From: Lucinisca nassula
Taxonomy: Eukaryota; Mollusca; Bivalvia; Lucinida; Lucinidae
Length of the DNA: 64,000 bases
NCBI GenBank assembly: GCA_963580285.1
Contig: OY757012.1
Coordinates: 166,334,652 to 166,398,651 of the forward strand
Direction: 5' to 3'
In this document: in pieces, positions 1-10,797 of the stretch
How the letters are laid out: each line of letters begins with the position of its first letter
Numbering within the stretch: the stretch's first letter is position 1
Position numbers and translations under genes: made by a program
Notes under the pieces: model-generated
Told to the model about the DNA's origin: nothing
Database searches by the model: none
The model's input: the letters and a program-made list of their open reading frames with translations, nothing else

Positions 1-32
1 AGAGCAATGAAAACATTCATAAGAAAGAAAAT

Positions 33-78
33 GGGCCATACTACATAGTTTCGGCTAATAAAGCCTCATCAGTGACCC
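33..78 (-). ncRNA. hammerhead ribozyme motif, copy 1
   Basis: On the minus strand the conserved core CTGATGA is followed by a 3-bp helix II (GGC/GCC, 7-nt loop), then GAAA, a very short helix III (CTA-TG-TAG), the cleavage triplet GTA, and helix I closing GGGTCA with TGGCCC. All core residues are present. Very short helix III is typical of metazoan retroelement hammerheads, which often cleave as dimers. The second copy at 18212-18257 keeps helix I with a compensating U-G to U-A change. Cleavage is inferred, not shown. Confidence 0.8.
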
Positions 79-132
79 TGTAATGATCCGGCAAAGAAAG
101 CCAGAGGAAACATACTGCAATTTTGCGAATTT

Positions 133-137
133 CGAAT
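133..137. other. target site duplication, left (cgaat)
   Basis: The five bases cgaat directly precede the 5' LTR and recur directly after the 3' LTR at 9272-9276. The empty relative at about 18310 has a single tgaat at this point. A 5-bp duplication is usual for Ty3/gypsy integrases. Confidence 0.9.
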
Positions 138-843
138 TGTTACGAGATGGAATAGGAAACCTCTCTGGTGCTTATGCACATCTAAATTATTTTAGTAGAT
201 ATATGGTAGGGCGGTGCGAGTGAAATATTTTAGGTGAAATATGGTACGCAAACTATGCTGCTCCATGAACAAGTCATGCACATATCATACGATGTATGCA
301 TGAGTGGTTTATAGAGAGCTGTTTTTACAACACAGGGGGCCACTATAAGGCTGAGTCCTATAGAATTTGCCTAAATATCGCCAACCGCCAAATTGTGCCA
401 TATATTATTTTCATTCCCGTCACGTGTTGTGAGGGTGTTCGTTTTAACAGGAGTCATGGCATTGATTATAGGGTCGTTTCATCAATTTTTCCTATGGGAA
501 ATATACTATTTGAACGCAAATCCATTATCTACTCGATTTTTGCTATCTAGCTTTGTTTGTGGCCGGTATCTCCACTTCGCCACGAACAAAGCAAGGTAAT
601 ATGAGAAGGCATGATTTTCTGGTAGTATTCATAGATATATAAACCCTAAAAAAAACGAACACTTTAGCAGCAGGTCAAGTGGTAACGTGTACCCACACCA
701 TCGTGTCGGGAAATAGAAAGTATATTGAAAGGTATGTTAAATCTATGTTTAGTATTATTTTTGTATGAACATGCTTGTAGGTTTTGGAGGGGTTTACTTC
801 TAGTATACCCCAACTTTCTGAAGCCTATTCTGAATTCACTGTT

Positions 844-1152
844 GTGGCCTGTAGTGATTAGGCTACTAGCTTTGCCAGCTAGACGTCGCAGGATCGATCC
901 CAGGCTTCTCCAGTAGTAGAATGAGTCTTTCTAAGTGAGGTCCTGTCTCATGCTGACCCTAGATGTTGGTGAGACGTAAAGTTTGGACACCCGCTCATTC
1001 TGGATTCATTTAGGCTTTTAGACCCCTTTTGTAGAATGTAATTAATAAACGCCGGGTCACTTATTTGATCCATGACTTTTGACTAGCTGTGGTTAGAAAA
1101 CCGTGGTTCCGTCCCAATATGATATTAGGTGTAGAGGGGACGTAAACTTAAG
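844..1152 (+). repeat. captured tRNA-derived SINE dimer inside the LTR
   Basis: Module 1 (844-990) has a tRNA-like head with an A-box-like gcctgtagtgatta and a B-box-like ggatcgatccc, then a spacer and the segment gatgttggtgagacgtaaa. Module 2 (1047-1152) repeats the plan with tatttgatcc and ggtgtagaggggacgtaaac. The independent SINE at 59240-59400 has the same order: tRNA head, spacer, gtgtgtgggacgttaaac. That shared box resembles the conserved central domain of bivalve MetaSINEs, which I recall but cannot check here. The older LTR copy (28430-28740) has the same dimer with a better B box (ggctcgatccc), so capture predates the split of the two LTR lineages. The 3' LTR has it at 7422-7730. 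Confidence 0.65.
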
Positions 1153-2361
1153 ACGGGTTTAACCATATCTTCATCATCAGGGCAAACTCTTACAAGAGCC
1201 TGTTGGGTTATCCGTGATGATGAACCGTAATGAATTTTATTTTACAAGCATGTTCACGTTGATTAGAAATAATTTTGTTCAAGAAGAATTACGAGTTCAT
1301 TTTGTAATGATGCCGTTTTTGTCTGATAACTCAGTTTGTGCATGTATGTACATATAAAGAACGTGATGATGATAAGTGGGAGTATTTGGTCGCCACACGT
1401 CATAACGGCCTGAGCGGCGGGGATGACGTCAGCTGCGTCATCGGCGTCGCGAGGACGGTTGTGACGGGGTGCCTACCAAATAGAGAGAATTTACGGCAAA
1501 CAGTGTTGGCCCTTATGAGACACTAACAAATGTTGTGGATTATAGATGAAAATCTTCTGTTTGTAGTTTCTATCTGTTATTAATGTAATGAATTTGTGAA
1601 TAGCTATATTTGTGAGCCGTGTCGCGGAGAAGGATATGAAATAGAGATTGTTATGTTTCCTGTAATTGGCGGCTGACCAGGTAGCGCAAAGGCGTGGTCT
1701 GTTCAATTGCCTCTTACTTGTGATAATGTAGGGAGCACAAATTTGATGAGTATTATGCTCAGTAGTAGTGAGCATTAATTGATTTCTGTAGTGCTCAGTA
1801 AGGAAACATGAACTTTGAGTATTATTGTGTCAAGCGCTGGGTGCTGATAATTTGATGCACAGTCAAGTTGAGTTCTGCTGTACGGTTATTTGTCGCATGC
1901 ACTAATCAGCCTGTATGTCTGGTCGGCGCATGCGCAATAACGGTATATGCATGAACATATTCTTACTTCTCCGGGAGGGGGATCATGATATAGCATGTAT
2001 GTTTTGTGACTCGTTTCTAGTCCAGTTATCGTAATTTGCAGGCACAACCATGTGTGACCTGCTGCTCCCTGCTTCATAGCAGCAGGTACTGGTACGACGC
2101 TAGGCGTTAGGGTCCAGCAAGGGCGGACAGACCACCGTAATCAGCGCCTACCAGGGTAGAAGCAGAATCTAAATCATTGTTCGTTGTAAACAAATGTGAG
2201 ACCATGGAAGAGGTCAACTTACCTGCAGGTTATTTGGACGATCACTAAACCTCTGATCAGCAAACGTGATCGCTAAACCTATGATTATCAACTATGTTGA
2301 TAGACTAGTTCTACTAGTTCGCGAGAGGAAGTTTCACGCGAGTGGGGGATTCATCCTAAGT

Positions 2362-2367
2362 TATAAA
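2362..2367 (+). promoter_or_regulatory. possible LTR TATA box
   Basis: TATAAA lies about 330 bp before the LTR end, ahead of a T-rich stretch. It is the best TATA in the 3' third of the LTR, but others (tatataaa near 638) exist. The transcription start is not determined. The 3' LTR repeats it at 8940-8945. Confidence 0.3.
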
Positions 2368-2695
2368 CTGGCCAGTCGCGTCTTGTGTTGTTTCTTTTTT
2401 TCTTTTTGTTGTTGTTTTTGTTGTTTGCTTCTGTAGGTATTCACGTCACCCGTTCCGAGCACAGAACATTGTTTTGCCTTCGGAGCGGACGTCGTGAGTT
2501 GGCTACAGAAGCAACAAATTGTGATGTTTTGTGTTTGTAAGCGTTGTATGTAGATACTGTAAATAATTCATGTCATTCATTTAACATCTTTCTTGTGCCT
2601 TACCCCACAGCTGCCCGTACACCTGTCAGAGATCACGCTCGGTTGTCTTGTCAGCATGGGGGTTTGCGGGACGCCGTAAACCCACATGTAACATT

Positions 2696-2713
2696 TGGTG
2701 TCAGAAGTGGGAT
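2696..2713 (+). other. primer binding site (tRNA-Leu type)
   Basis: TGGTGTCAGAAGTGGGAT starts two bases after the 5' LTR and is complementary to the 3' end of a tRNA ending ...CCCACTTCTGACACCA, a leucine-tRNA-like acceptor arm. This is where minus-strand DNA synthesis would be primed. Confidence 0.85.
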
Positions 2714-3421
2714 TTGATCTCTGGCTGGTGTTCCCGGCTGTGGAACAGCACATTGATACTCTGAATCATCAACTTTTTAAAAAAAAAAAAATGCATTGAC
2801 AGCCACATTTAGAAATTAACTTTAATCTTCCTTCCTGCGTTGATGAAGTGCGAAACCCATGTATTCAACTGAATGGATACTGACAAGTCGATAATTTCTG
2901 AGCAGGAAGGCAAGGCAAACCCCACTTTTTCTTGGTAACGAAAAATTTAAGTAGACCCCACTTAATTGTGTTACCTGACATTCTAAGTTAAACTGGAGTT
3001 ACTAATTGATCTTACCCACACATGGTTCTGACGTAGTGACGTTAACAATTTACTGACGTTGACATAACGGTAGCGTTAATATTTACGCAGTGGCTTGAGG
3101 TTAGGTATGACGTAATAGAAACTGTAATGGTGACTTGTTATGATCGGAGTTTTGTAATGTGATGAAACTTCGGATTGTAGCATTTTACTGTAAACGTCGT
3201 CGGTTTATGACGTCATATTAGACTACCAGTACGCAACGTCATACTGTGCTGAAAGCCTTTGACATTTCAAATCGCGTGTGCTTTAATAACTAACGTTTTA
3301 GTTAGATTAACGCGTATAACACATATCTTAACGTTTTAGTTAAGCCCATTCAATCATCACTGATCATAACTGATCAGTTTATAGTGGTTTTGATAGTAAC
3401 GTGAGATTTACGTTATCAATA
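2714..3421 (+). other. untranslated leader with clustered TGACGT motifs
   Basis: About 700 bp between primer site and gag with no long open frame. Between about 3030 and 3240 there are at least six TGACGT/ACGTCA half sites, including a full palindromic TGACGTCA near 3208. These match CREB/ATF-type binding sites. A poly-A run sits near 2780. Confidence 0.6.
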
Positions 3422-4684
3422 ATGGAGCGTTTAATGCAAATGGGAAAGGACTTAGGTTATGAGGGGAAGGAGTTACAAGGTTTTGTTAAGGAGCAGCAAG
3501 ATATTGAGCGGGCAGAAAGGCAAGAGCAAAGGGATTTAGAAAGGTTAAGGTCTGAGGAAAAGGAAAAGGAAAGGGAGGAAAAGGAAAAGGAAAGGGCACA
3601 TGAACTAGCTATGTTGAATGTTAATAAGGAACTTGAAATGGCACGCATTAAGACTGAAAGGGAGGCAAAAGAGATTAGTGAGGCCCATTTAGAACAAATA
3701 AAACATGGGTTTGAGCTACAGCACCAAGAATTAAGGAATCAGTTAGAAATGCAGAGAGCGAAGCTCGAGCTAGAATTTGAAAGGCAAAAAGCTGAGAAGG
3801 TGGCTCATGCCCGGGATCCTAAGTTACCTTATTTTGAAGAGGGTAAAGATAAAATGGATAGTTATTTATCTAGGTTTGAGAAATATGCTACGGCTAATAA
3901 ATGGGATAAGAGTGTTTGGGCCGCGTATTTAAGTGCATTGCTCAAAGGGCGCGCACTTGATGTATATGACCGGTTGTCAAATGAGGATGCGGCGGATTAT
4001 GAAAAGTTAAAGGACGCTTTATAAAAGAATTTTGACATGACGGAGCGCGGATTTAGGAAGCAGTTTCGTTATAGTAGGCCCGAGAAATCAGAAACGTTCA
4101 TACAGTTCAGTAGTAGACTGAGAAGTTATTTAGAAAAATGGCTTAATATGGCAAAGATAGAAAAATCTTTTCCGGCTGTCTGTGATTTCATGGCAAGGGA
4201 TCAGTTCCTGGAGTCATGTAATAGAGAACTGTATGTACATCTGAAGCCAAAACAGTTTGGTAATTTAGATGGAATGGCTAGGGAGGCAGATTTGTTTGCA
4301 GAAGCGCGCGGGGGCGTATATAGTTGCATTAATAAGGGGCAACGCGATAATAGAGGCGCAGCGCAGGGTAAACAGGACAAAGTTGACTCGAACAAACCGA
4401 GTGGTAGACCGGATATCAAGTGTAGCATATGCGGTAAGGGGCATTTAACAATTAAATGTTTTAAGAACCCCGACAGGAAACAATTGTATAGCGCAGAGGT
4501 AGGAGCAACTGGAGTTGAGGATAGCGGTGTTAAAGAAAATTTTAACACGCGCGTAGAGACTCAAGGTTCTCAGGTTAAGAATGAGAATACGCAGAATGTA
4601 GGTCGTGGTTATACACGTGGTCGTGGTAATTTTAGAGGGTCTTTTCGCGGACGCGGTAAAAATAATAGCACACCACGTGATTGA
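3422..4684 (+). pseudogene. gag: gag polyprotein with one internal stop
   Basis: Structural protein of the LTR element. From the ATG at 3422 the frame encodes a long charged, Glu/Lys-rich coiled coil (about residues 20-130), then a capsid-like region of the type found in SCAN/gypsy gags (around RPEKSETF and the downstream basic stretch), then a zinc knuckle CSICGKGHLTIKC (C-x2-C-x3-H-x4-C, one residue shorter than the usual x4 spacing) and an Arg/Gly-rich tail (RGYTRGRGNFRGSFRGRG). A single in-frame TAA at 4022-4024 interrupts it; the frame is otherwise open on both sides. A GTG at 3401 is in the same frame, but 3422 is the first ATG. The frame ends at 4684, where the protease remnant begins in another frame. 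Confidence 0.85.
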
Positions 4685-6554
4685 CATTGATTGTCCTTTT
4701 TTCACTGGGAAAACTGAAGCTTTGTGTATGGATGATACGTTGTACGATTTGGTTATCGGTAACATTGATGGATCAAAACTTCCTGATATGTCTCATTTCT
4801 CAGCTGCGGCTGTAACTAGGTCTCAAACTAGGCAGGATGAGAAGCCTTACAGAAAACTTAAGGTTCCCGATTAGATCATTAACGATGACAAGGAGGCTTT
4901 CAAGCAAGCTCAGGTTGATGATCCAACTTTGGAAAACATCAGAAAAAGGGTTGTATCTGGGAACAAGACTGTGAGTCGTGGTTTAAACCGAGGTGAAACT
5001 AGGTTTATTGAGAAAAAAGGTTTGGCATATAGGGAGTTCACCAAGGGTAACAAAGTCTCTTTCCAACTTGTGGTCCCTCAAAGTTTCCGAGGAAAGGTGT
5101 TGAAACTGGCTCATGAAACGCTTATGTCTGGACATATGGGTATTAGGAAGACATTGGATAGAGTTGTAACTGAGTTTTACTGGCCCGGTATTTGCGGTGA
5201 TGTCGCTAGATTTTGTAAATCTTGTGATATTTGTCAGAGAACTATTCAGAAAGGTCGGGTCATTAAAGTACCTCTAGGAAAAATGCCATTGATTGATACG
5301 CCATTTAAGAGGGTGGCAGTGGACATAGCTGGTCCAATTGAGCCTCGATCTGATAGGAAATCTCGGTATATTTTAACCATGATAGATTATGCGACAAGGT
5401 ATCCAGAGGCGATAGCTTTACCGAGTATTGAGACGGAACGTGTCGCGGAAGCGCTTATTGAAATGTTTAGTAGGGTTGGCATTCCTGATGAAATGTTGAC
5501 TGATTGTGGATCACAGTTTACTGCTGAGGTAATGAAGGAAGTCAGCAGACTTCTTTCTCTTCAACAGTTAACGTGTAGTCCGAGACACCCAATTTGCAAA
5601 GGACTGATAGAGCGTTTCCACGCTACGTTAAAGCAGATGTTAAGTCGCATGTGTGCTGAACGTCCAAAAGATTGGGATAAATATCTTCCAGCTTTATTAT
5701 TTGCGGTAAGGGAAGTCCCACAAGAGTGTTTAGGATACTCCCCTTTTGAGTTGTTATATGGACGTAACGTCAGAGGTCCAATGACAATATTAAGAGAATT
5801 ATGGGCTGAAGAGGTACGCGATGAGCAAGTTCTTTCGACGTATCAATACGTTATTGAGCTTAGGGAACGGTTAGAGCAGACATGCAAATTAGCGCGTGAT
5901 AATTTAAAGAAGGTTCAGATTAAGCAGAAAGCTTATTATGATAAAGGCGCGAGGTCGCGTAAATTTGACGTCGGCGATAAAGTGCTGTTGTTACTACCGA
6001 CAGACAGTAATAAATTATTGCTTCAATGGAAAGGTCCTTATGAAGTGGTTGAGGTAGTAAACAGAATGGATTATAAGATTGACGTCAATGGAAATGTTAA
6101 CACATATCACGCTAATATACTGAAACAGTATGTTGAGCGTCAGACTGTGACGTCTCATTGTCTGATCTCTAAACCTATGATGTCGACAGACAGTCATGAC
6201 AGAAATGACGTCGACGAGTCTTCATTTGAAGACAGCAGTTTTCAAACTGCAGAGCAACCAGAAATTGACGGAGACGTTAGCGTCCCACATACACTAACGT
6301 CAGTAGAGAGTGAGGAAACAGAGGAGAGTGAGGAGACAGAAGGGCTGAGAGAACAGCGCCTTGCAGGACTGACATGTCAGACAGACCAAATTATATGTAC
6401 CACATTTATGTCAGAACCTGTGGAATCAATCAAATCTGTTAAGCCAGAAAGGCCACCTCCAGTGAGATTAAAACGATATCCTTTTTCTAACAAACAGCAG
6501 AATGTCAGGGGAACAGGAAAATTCTGGGGCAAACCACCTTGGCTTACTAGCTAA
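4685..6554 (+). pseudogene. pol: protease remnant fused to Ty3/gypsy integrase
   Basis: One frame, broken by a single TAG at 4872-4874. The first ~60 codons look like the C-terminal end of a retropepsin (DDTLYDLVIGNIDG); the catalytic DTG/DSG part is missing. Integrase follows: HHCC zinc module (H-x6-H ... CDIC), catalytic D-D-E in VDIAGP, LTDCGSQF and KGLIERF with 35 residues between the last two (the classic D,D35E spacing), then a GPY/F-type module (LQWKGPYEVVEV) and an acidic tail. Numbering from 4929, the catalytic residues are 132, 192 and 228. No reverse transcriptase or RNase H motif (such as YxDD) occurs before the polypurine tract. The integrase itself has no stop or frameshift, consistent with recent activity. 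Confidence 0.88.
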
Positions 6555-6700
6555 ATTTTACTTAAGAAAATTTGGGGGCAGACTACCTTAGTAGGTAATT
6601 CTTCGCACGGTTGTTGTGTAAATAGCTGTCTTGTTTAGATAGGTTCATCCTATTCCATCTCTATACACAAAGAAAAAACATTTCTGATTGTTTTTTCTCC

Positions 6701-6711
6701 AAAAGGGGAAA
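6701..6711 (+). other. polypurine tract
   Basis: aaaaggggaaa lies four bases before the 3' LTR start at 6716, the usual place for the plus-strand primer. Confidence 0.8.
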
Positions 6712-6715
6712 CCTT

Positions 6716-9271
6716 TGTTACGAGATGGAATAGGAAACCTCTCTGGTGCTTATGCACATCTAAATTATTTTAGTAGATATATGGTAGGGCGGTGCGAGTG
6801 AAATATTTTAGGTGAAATATGGTACGCAAACTATGCTGCTCCATGAACAAGTCATGCACATATCATACGATGTATGCATGAGTGGTTTATAGAGAGCTGT
6901 TTTTACAATACAGGGGGCCGCTATAAGGCTGAGTCCTATAGAATTTGCCTAAATATCACCAACCGCCAAATTGTGCCATATATTATTTTCATTCCCGTCA
7001 CGTGTTGTGAGGGTGTTCGTTTTAACAGGAGTCATGGCATTGATTATAGGGTCGTTTCATCAATTTTTCCTATGGGAAATATACTATTTGAACGCAAATC
7101 CATTATCTACTCGATTTTTGCTATCTAGCTTTGTTTGTGGCCGGTATCTCCACTTCGCCACGAACAAAGCAAGGTAATATGAGTAGGCATGATTTTCTGG
7201 TAGTATTCATAGATATATAAACCCTGAAAAAAACGAACACTTTAGCAGCAGGTCAAGTGGTAACGTGTACCCACAACATCGTGTCGGGAAATAGAAAGTA
7301 TATTGAAAGGTATGTTAAATCTATGTTTAGTATTATTTTTGTATGAACATGCTTGTAGGTTTTGGAGGGGTTTACTTCTAGTATACCCCAACTTTCTGAA
7401 GCCTATTCTGAATTCACTGTTGTGGCCTGTAGTGATTAGGCTACTAGCTTTGCCAGCTAGACGTCGCAGGATCGATCCCAGGCTTCTCCAGTAGTAGAAT
7501 GAGTCTTTCTAAGTGAGGTCCTGTCTCATGCTGACCCTAGATGTTGGTGAGACGTAAAGTTTGGACACCCGCTCATTCTGGATTCATTTAGGCTTTTAGA
7601 CCCCTTTTGTAGAATGTAATTAATAAACGCCGGGTCACTTATTTGATCCATGACTTTTGACTAGCTGTGGTTAGAAAACCGTGGTTCCGTCCCAATATGA
7701 TATTAGGTGTAGAGGGGACGTAAACTTAAGACGGGTTTAACCATATCTTCATCATCAGGGCAAACTCTTACAAGAGCCTGTTGGGTTATCCGTGATGATG
7801 AACCGTAATGAATTTTATTTTACAAGCATGTTCACGTTGATTAGAAATAATTTTATTCAAGAAGAATTACGAGTTCATTTTGTAATGATGCCGTTTTTGT
7901 CTGATAACTCAGTTTGTGCATGTATGTACATATAAAGAACGTGATGATGATAAGTGGGAGTATTTGGTCGCCACACGTCATAACGGCCTGAGCGGCGGGG
8001 ATGACGTCAGCTGCGTCATCGGCGTCGCGAGGACGGTTGTGACGGGGTGCCTACCAAATAGAGAGAATTTACGGCAAACAGTGTTGGCCCTTATGAGACA
8101 CTAACAAATGTTGTGGATTATAGATGAAAATCTTCTGTTTGTAGTTTCTATCTGTTATTAATGTAATGAATTTGTGAATAGCTATATTTGTGAGCCGTGT
8201 CGCGGAGAAGGATATGAAATAGAGATTGTTATGTTTCCTGTAATTGGCGGCTGACCAGGTAGCGCAAAGGCGTGGTCTGTTCAATTGCCTCTTACTTGTG
8301 ATAATGTAGGGAGCACAAATTTGATGAGTATTATGCTCAGTAGTAGTGAGCATTAATTGATTTCTGTAGTGCTCAGTAAGGAAACATGAACTTTGAGTAT
8401 TATTGTGTCAAGCGCTGGGTGCTGATAATTTGATGCACAGTCAAGTTGAGTTCTGCTGTACGGTTATTTGTCGCATGCACTAATCAGCCTGTATGTCTGG
8501 TCGGCGCATGCGCAATAACGGTATATGCATGAACATATTCTTACTTCTCCGGGAGGGGGATCATGATATAGCATGTATGTTTTGTGACTCGTTTCTAGTC
8601 CAGTTATCGTAATTTGCAGGCACAACAATGTGTGACCTGCTGCTCCCTGCTTCATAGCAGCAGGTACTGGTACGACGCTAGGCGTTAGGGTCCAGCAAGG
8701 GCGGACAGACCGCCGTAATCAGCGCCTACCAGGGTAGAAGCAGAATCTAAATCATTGTTCGTTGTAAACAAATGTGAGACCATGGAAGAGGTCAACTTAC
8801 CTGCAGGTTATTTGGACGATCACTAAACCTCTGATCAGCAAACGTGATCGCTAAACCTATGATTATCAACTATGTTGATAGACTAGTTCTACTAGTTCGC
8901 GAGAGGAAGTTTCACGCGAGTGGGGGATTCATCCTAAGTTATAAACTGGCCAGTCGCGTCTTGTGTTGTTTCTTTTTTTGTTTTTGTTGTTGTTTTTGTT
9001 GTTTGCTTCTGTAGGTATTCACGTCACCGGTTCCGAGCACAGAACATTGTTTTGCCTTCGGAGCGGACGTCGTGAGTTGGCTACAGAAGCAACAAATTGT
9101 GATGTTTTGTGTTTGTAAGCGTTGTATGTAGATACTGTAAATAATTCATGTCATTCATTTAACATCTTTCTTGTGCCTTACCCCACAGCTGCCCGTACAC
9201 CTGTCAGAGATCACGCTCGGTTGTCTTGTCAGCATGGGGGTTTGCGGGACGCCGTAAACCCACATGTAACA
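6716..9271 (+). repeat. 3' long terminal repeat (2556 bp)
   Basis: Same length as the 5' LTR and differing at about 11 single bases that I could find by eye (for example near 6910, 6919, 6957, 7206, 8706 and 8978), with no indels. The captured SINE dimer is at 7422-7730. The right target duplication cgaat follows at 9272-9276. Confidence 0.95.
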
Positions 9272-9435
9272 CGAATAGGTAGTCGATTCAAAGACTGATA
9301 TAAATCAAAATGGGGTCCAAAGAATTAAAAGCCTGTCTAGAATAGGAGTCTAAACCAATTATTTATTCCTGATTTCTCAGAACATTCAAGCCGATCTCAA
9401 AGGACCAAAAGTAAAATATAAACTGCCCTATGGTT
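9272..9435 (-). repeat. R repeat, copy 1, second part
   Basis: Continues the repeat interrupted at 137. It matches 18312-18476 closely (shared aaaatggggtccaaa and ctatggtt ends). Similarity stops near 9435. Confidence 0.75.
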
Positions 9436-9689
9436 GATGTACGGGGAGACGTTTTACGGCCGTTTTAAAGTATGCAAATGTTTGAAATGTTCATATTCCC
9501 TTGCTATGGACAACGAACGTCTGCAAATGTTACCAAACCATCTGCAAAGGTATAATAGTCATAATCACATGTTTAACAAGTGTTTCCGTAATATGATTAA
9601 ATCGGAATTTAGACAATATTTTGTTTCTCTTGTCGGAAAAAATGACATTTTTATCATGTAACCAAGTCCGTGAAACGAATACCCTCTAA
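9436..9689. other. no recognisable feature
   Basis: A 75-codon plus-strand frame exists here (9434-9661), but I see no domain or family signature in it. It may be the host flank of the R repeat. Confidence 0.4.
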
Positions 9690-10580
9690 AACAGAAGGGA
9701 AGGCTAGGATCAGGAATCGATACAATTAACCAACATTTTCCATCAGAGACACCAAAGGGAAGGAAACACAAACATAAAATAACTAGACCCAAATGAAAAC
9801 ATAAATAGCGGAAAGCCAAAAGGTCAGTTACTTTCCAACAAAATAACCCGTGGCTATCCAAAACAAGAAATAAAAGCAATACATACACCCAAAGACAAAC
9901 CATATCAATTATACAACTGCGTCAGAAAAACCGCCTTGTAACGGTGAGTGAAACAGATTCCACGGGAGGGCTTTAATTAAGGCGTAACTATACCAAATTT
10001 AGTGACACAGAGGCCTTTCTGCTATTTAATCTTCATCAGTGTGTCTCAATCCCAAAGTTCTGAAACCGAAACGGATGATGGACAAGACCCGGCAAACACA
10101 GCACATCCCCCTCCAAGCATACACAGACCGACGTAGCTTATGAGACAGGTTAACTGGAGGTATCAGGCAAGAGACACCTACCCTAGGACTTATTTTACGG
10201 GGCCGCAATCATCGCCCTTACTCCCGTCGCGATTTAGACAAATAATTTGTTCAGTGCGCAAGAAGGCAGCTAGAAAATGCTGAAATACAAGAACAAAAGA
10301 AAACCAAAAGTTAGTCTCCTCTGAGCCCAACGAGAGGCAGAGCCTCAGGCCCCAAACATTACATAAAATTAAATTATATCTAATTCTCACCGGCGTGCAA
10401 ATAGAGGAGAAGCAAAGTTGTCAAACGTGATTAGGTTATCTACTGTGCATGCAGTTTGGCGTATTGCAAGTATATATTTTTCTGAATTTATATACAATGA
10501 ATCACGTGACGCCGACAATGTAGGTTTAATTTCTCGCTTGCAGAATTGTGGTAGACATGTTTGTGCTGTTAGGTCCATGT
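9690..10580 (-). mobile_element. PLE fragment P1 (terminal repeat plus RT end)
   Basis: Read on the minus strand this is a diverged PLE tail. 10387-10578 encodes a C-terminal RT fragment (ending DNFASPLFARR) like the ends of the RT frames at 34447 and 47914. The pseudo-LTR sequence follows, with the shared accgcctt hairpin near 9940 and the terminus gatcaggaatcgatac near 9700. It is more diverged than other copies and has lost the final gtagaagtaaaac end. Confidence 0.7.
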
Positions 10581-10763
10581 ATGAATGAAAATGTTCTTTG
10601 TGGCTAAGTTACACTTTATGATTGGACCGGTACTAGAACTGATGTAATATTGAACATTGTGAAGGATATATTTGGATATTTGTAAACTTCAGTGACTTAA
10701 CTTCACATATCAGCTAGATGTACCTATACACATGCCTGCACTTTTTTTGAAAAACTCATCTGT
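10581..10763. other. no recognisable feature
   Basis: Short spacer between a PLE fragment and the tandem array. Nothing recognised. Confidence 0.4.
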
Positions 10764-10768
10764 TTTTA

Positions 10769-10797
10769 GCTCACCGTCACGTAGTGACGAGGTGAGC
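10769..10797 (+). other. left terminal hairpin of A1
   Basis: Near-perfect hairpin next to the element start. The same start (ttttagctcacc plus hairpin) occurs at 42533-42563 and, reversed, at 33386-33413, defining a family of elements. Confidence 0.7.

Larger units (their letters stand above)
1..137 (-). repeat. R repeat, copy 1, outer part (hammerhead-bearing dispersed element)
   Basis: This is one side of a ~330-bp dispersed repeat, cut by the window edge and split by the LTR element that starts at 138. The other side resumes at 9277. The same sequence, unbroken, lies at 18148-18480, which fixes the borders of the insertion. Read on the minus strand it carries a hammerhead ribozyme fold at 33-78. 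I see no coding potential. It resembles a small non-autonomous retroelement or retrozyme-like repeat; the family name is unknown to me. Confidence 0.7.
138..2693 (+). repeat. 5' long terminal repeat (2556 bp)
   Basis: Direct repeat of 6716-9271, identical in length. Such a long LTR is unusual for Ty3/gypsy (commonly a few hundred bp). Contents visible by eye: an inverted repeat at 553-594 (arm CTTTGTTTGTGG), a captured SINE dimer at 844-1152, a CRE-like TGACGTCA near 1424, and a TATA-like box at 2362-2367. Short open frames of 60-94 codons on both strands occur in both LTRs and show no protein similarity that I recognise. A diverged, 3'-truncated relative lies at 27718-29618. Confidence 0.95.
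138..9271 (+). mobile_element. Ty3/gypsy-type LTR retrotransposon, RT-less, recently inserted
   Basis: A complete LTR-to-LTR insertion of 9134 bp: two 2556-bp LTRs starting tgttacg and ending gtaaca, a tRNA-Leu-type primer site at 2696-2713, gag, a protease remnant fused to integrase, and a polypurine tract at 6701-6711. Flanking cgaat repeats mark the target site. The internal region (about 4.0 kb) lacks reverse transcriptase, RNase H and the protease active site, so the copy is non-autonomous. By eye the LTRs differ at about 11 positions (near 0.4%), so the insertion is young. Protease-remnant and integrase share one frame with nothing between, as in Gmr1-like elements where integrase precedes RT; the lost RT would then have been downstream. 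That placement is inference. Confidence 0.93.

Noticed and set aside
296..2077. Open frames of 60-94 codons inside both LTRs (also 6874-8655)
   Set aside because: They recur only because the LTR is duplicated, lie on both strands, and show no domain or family signature.
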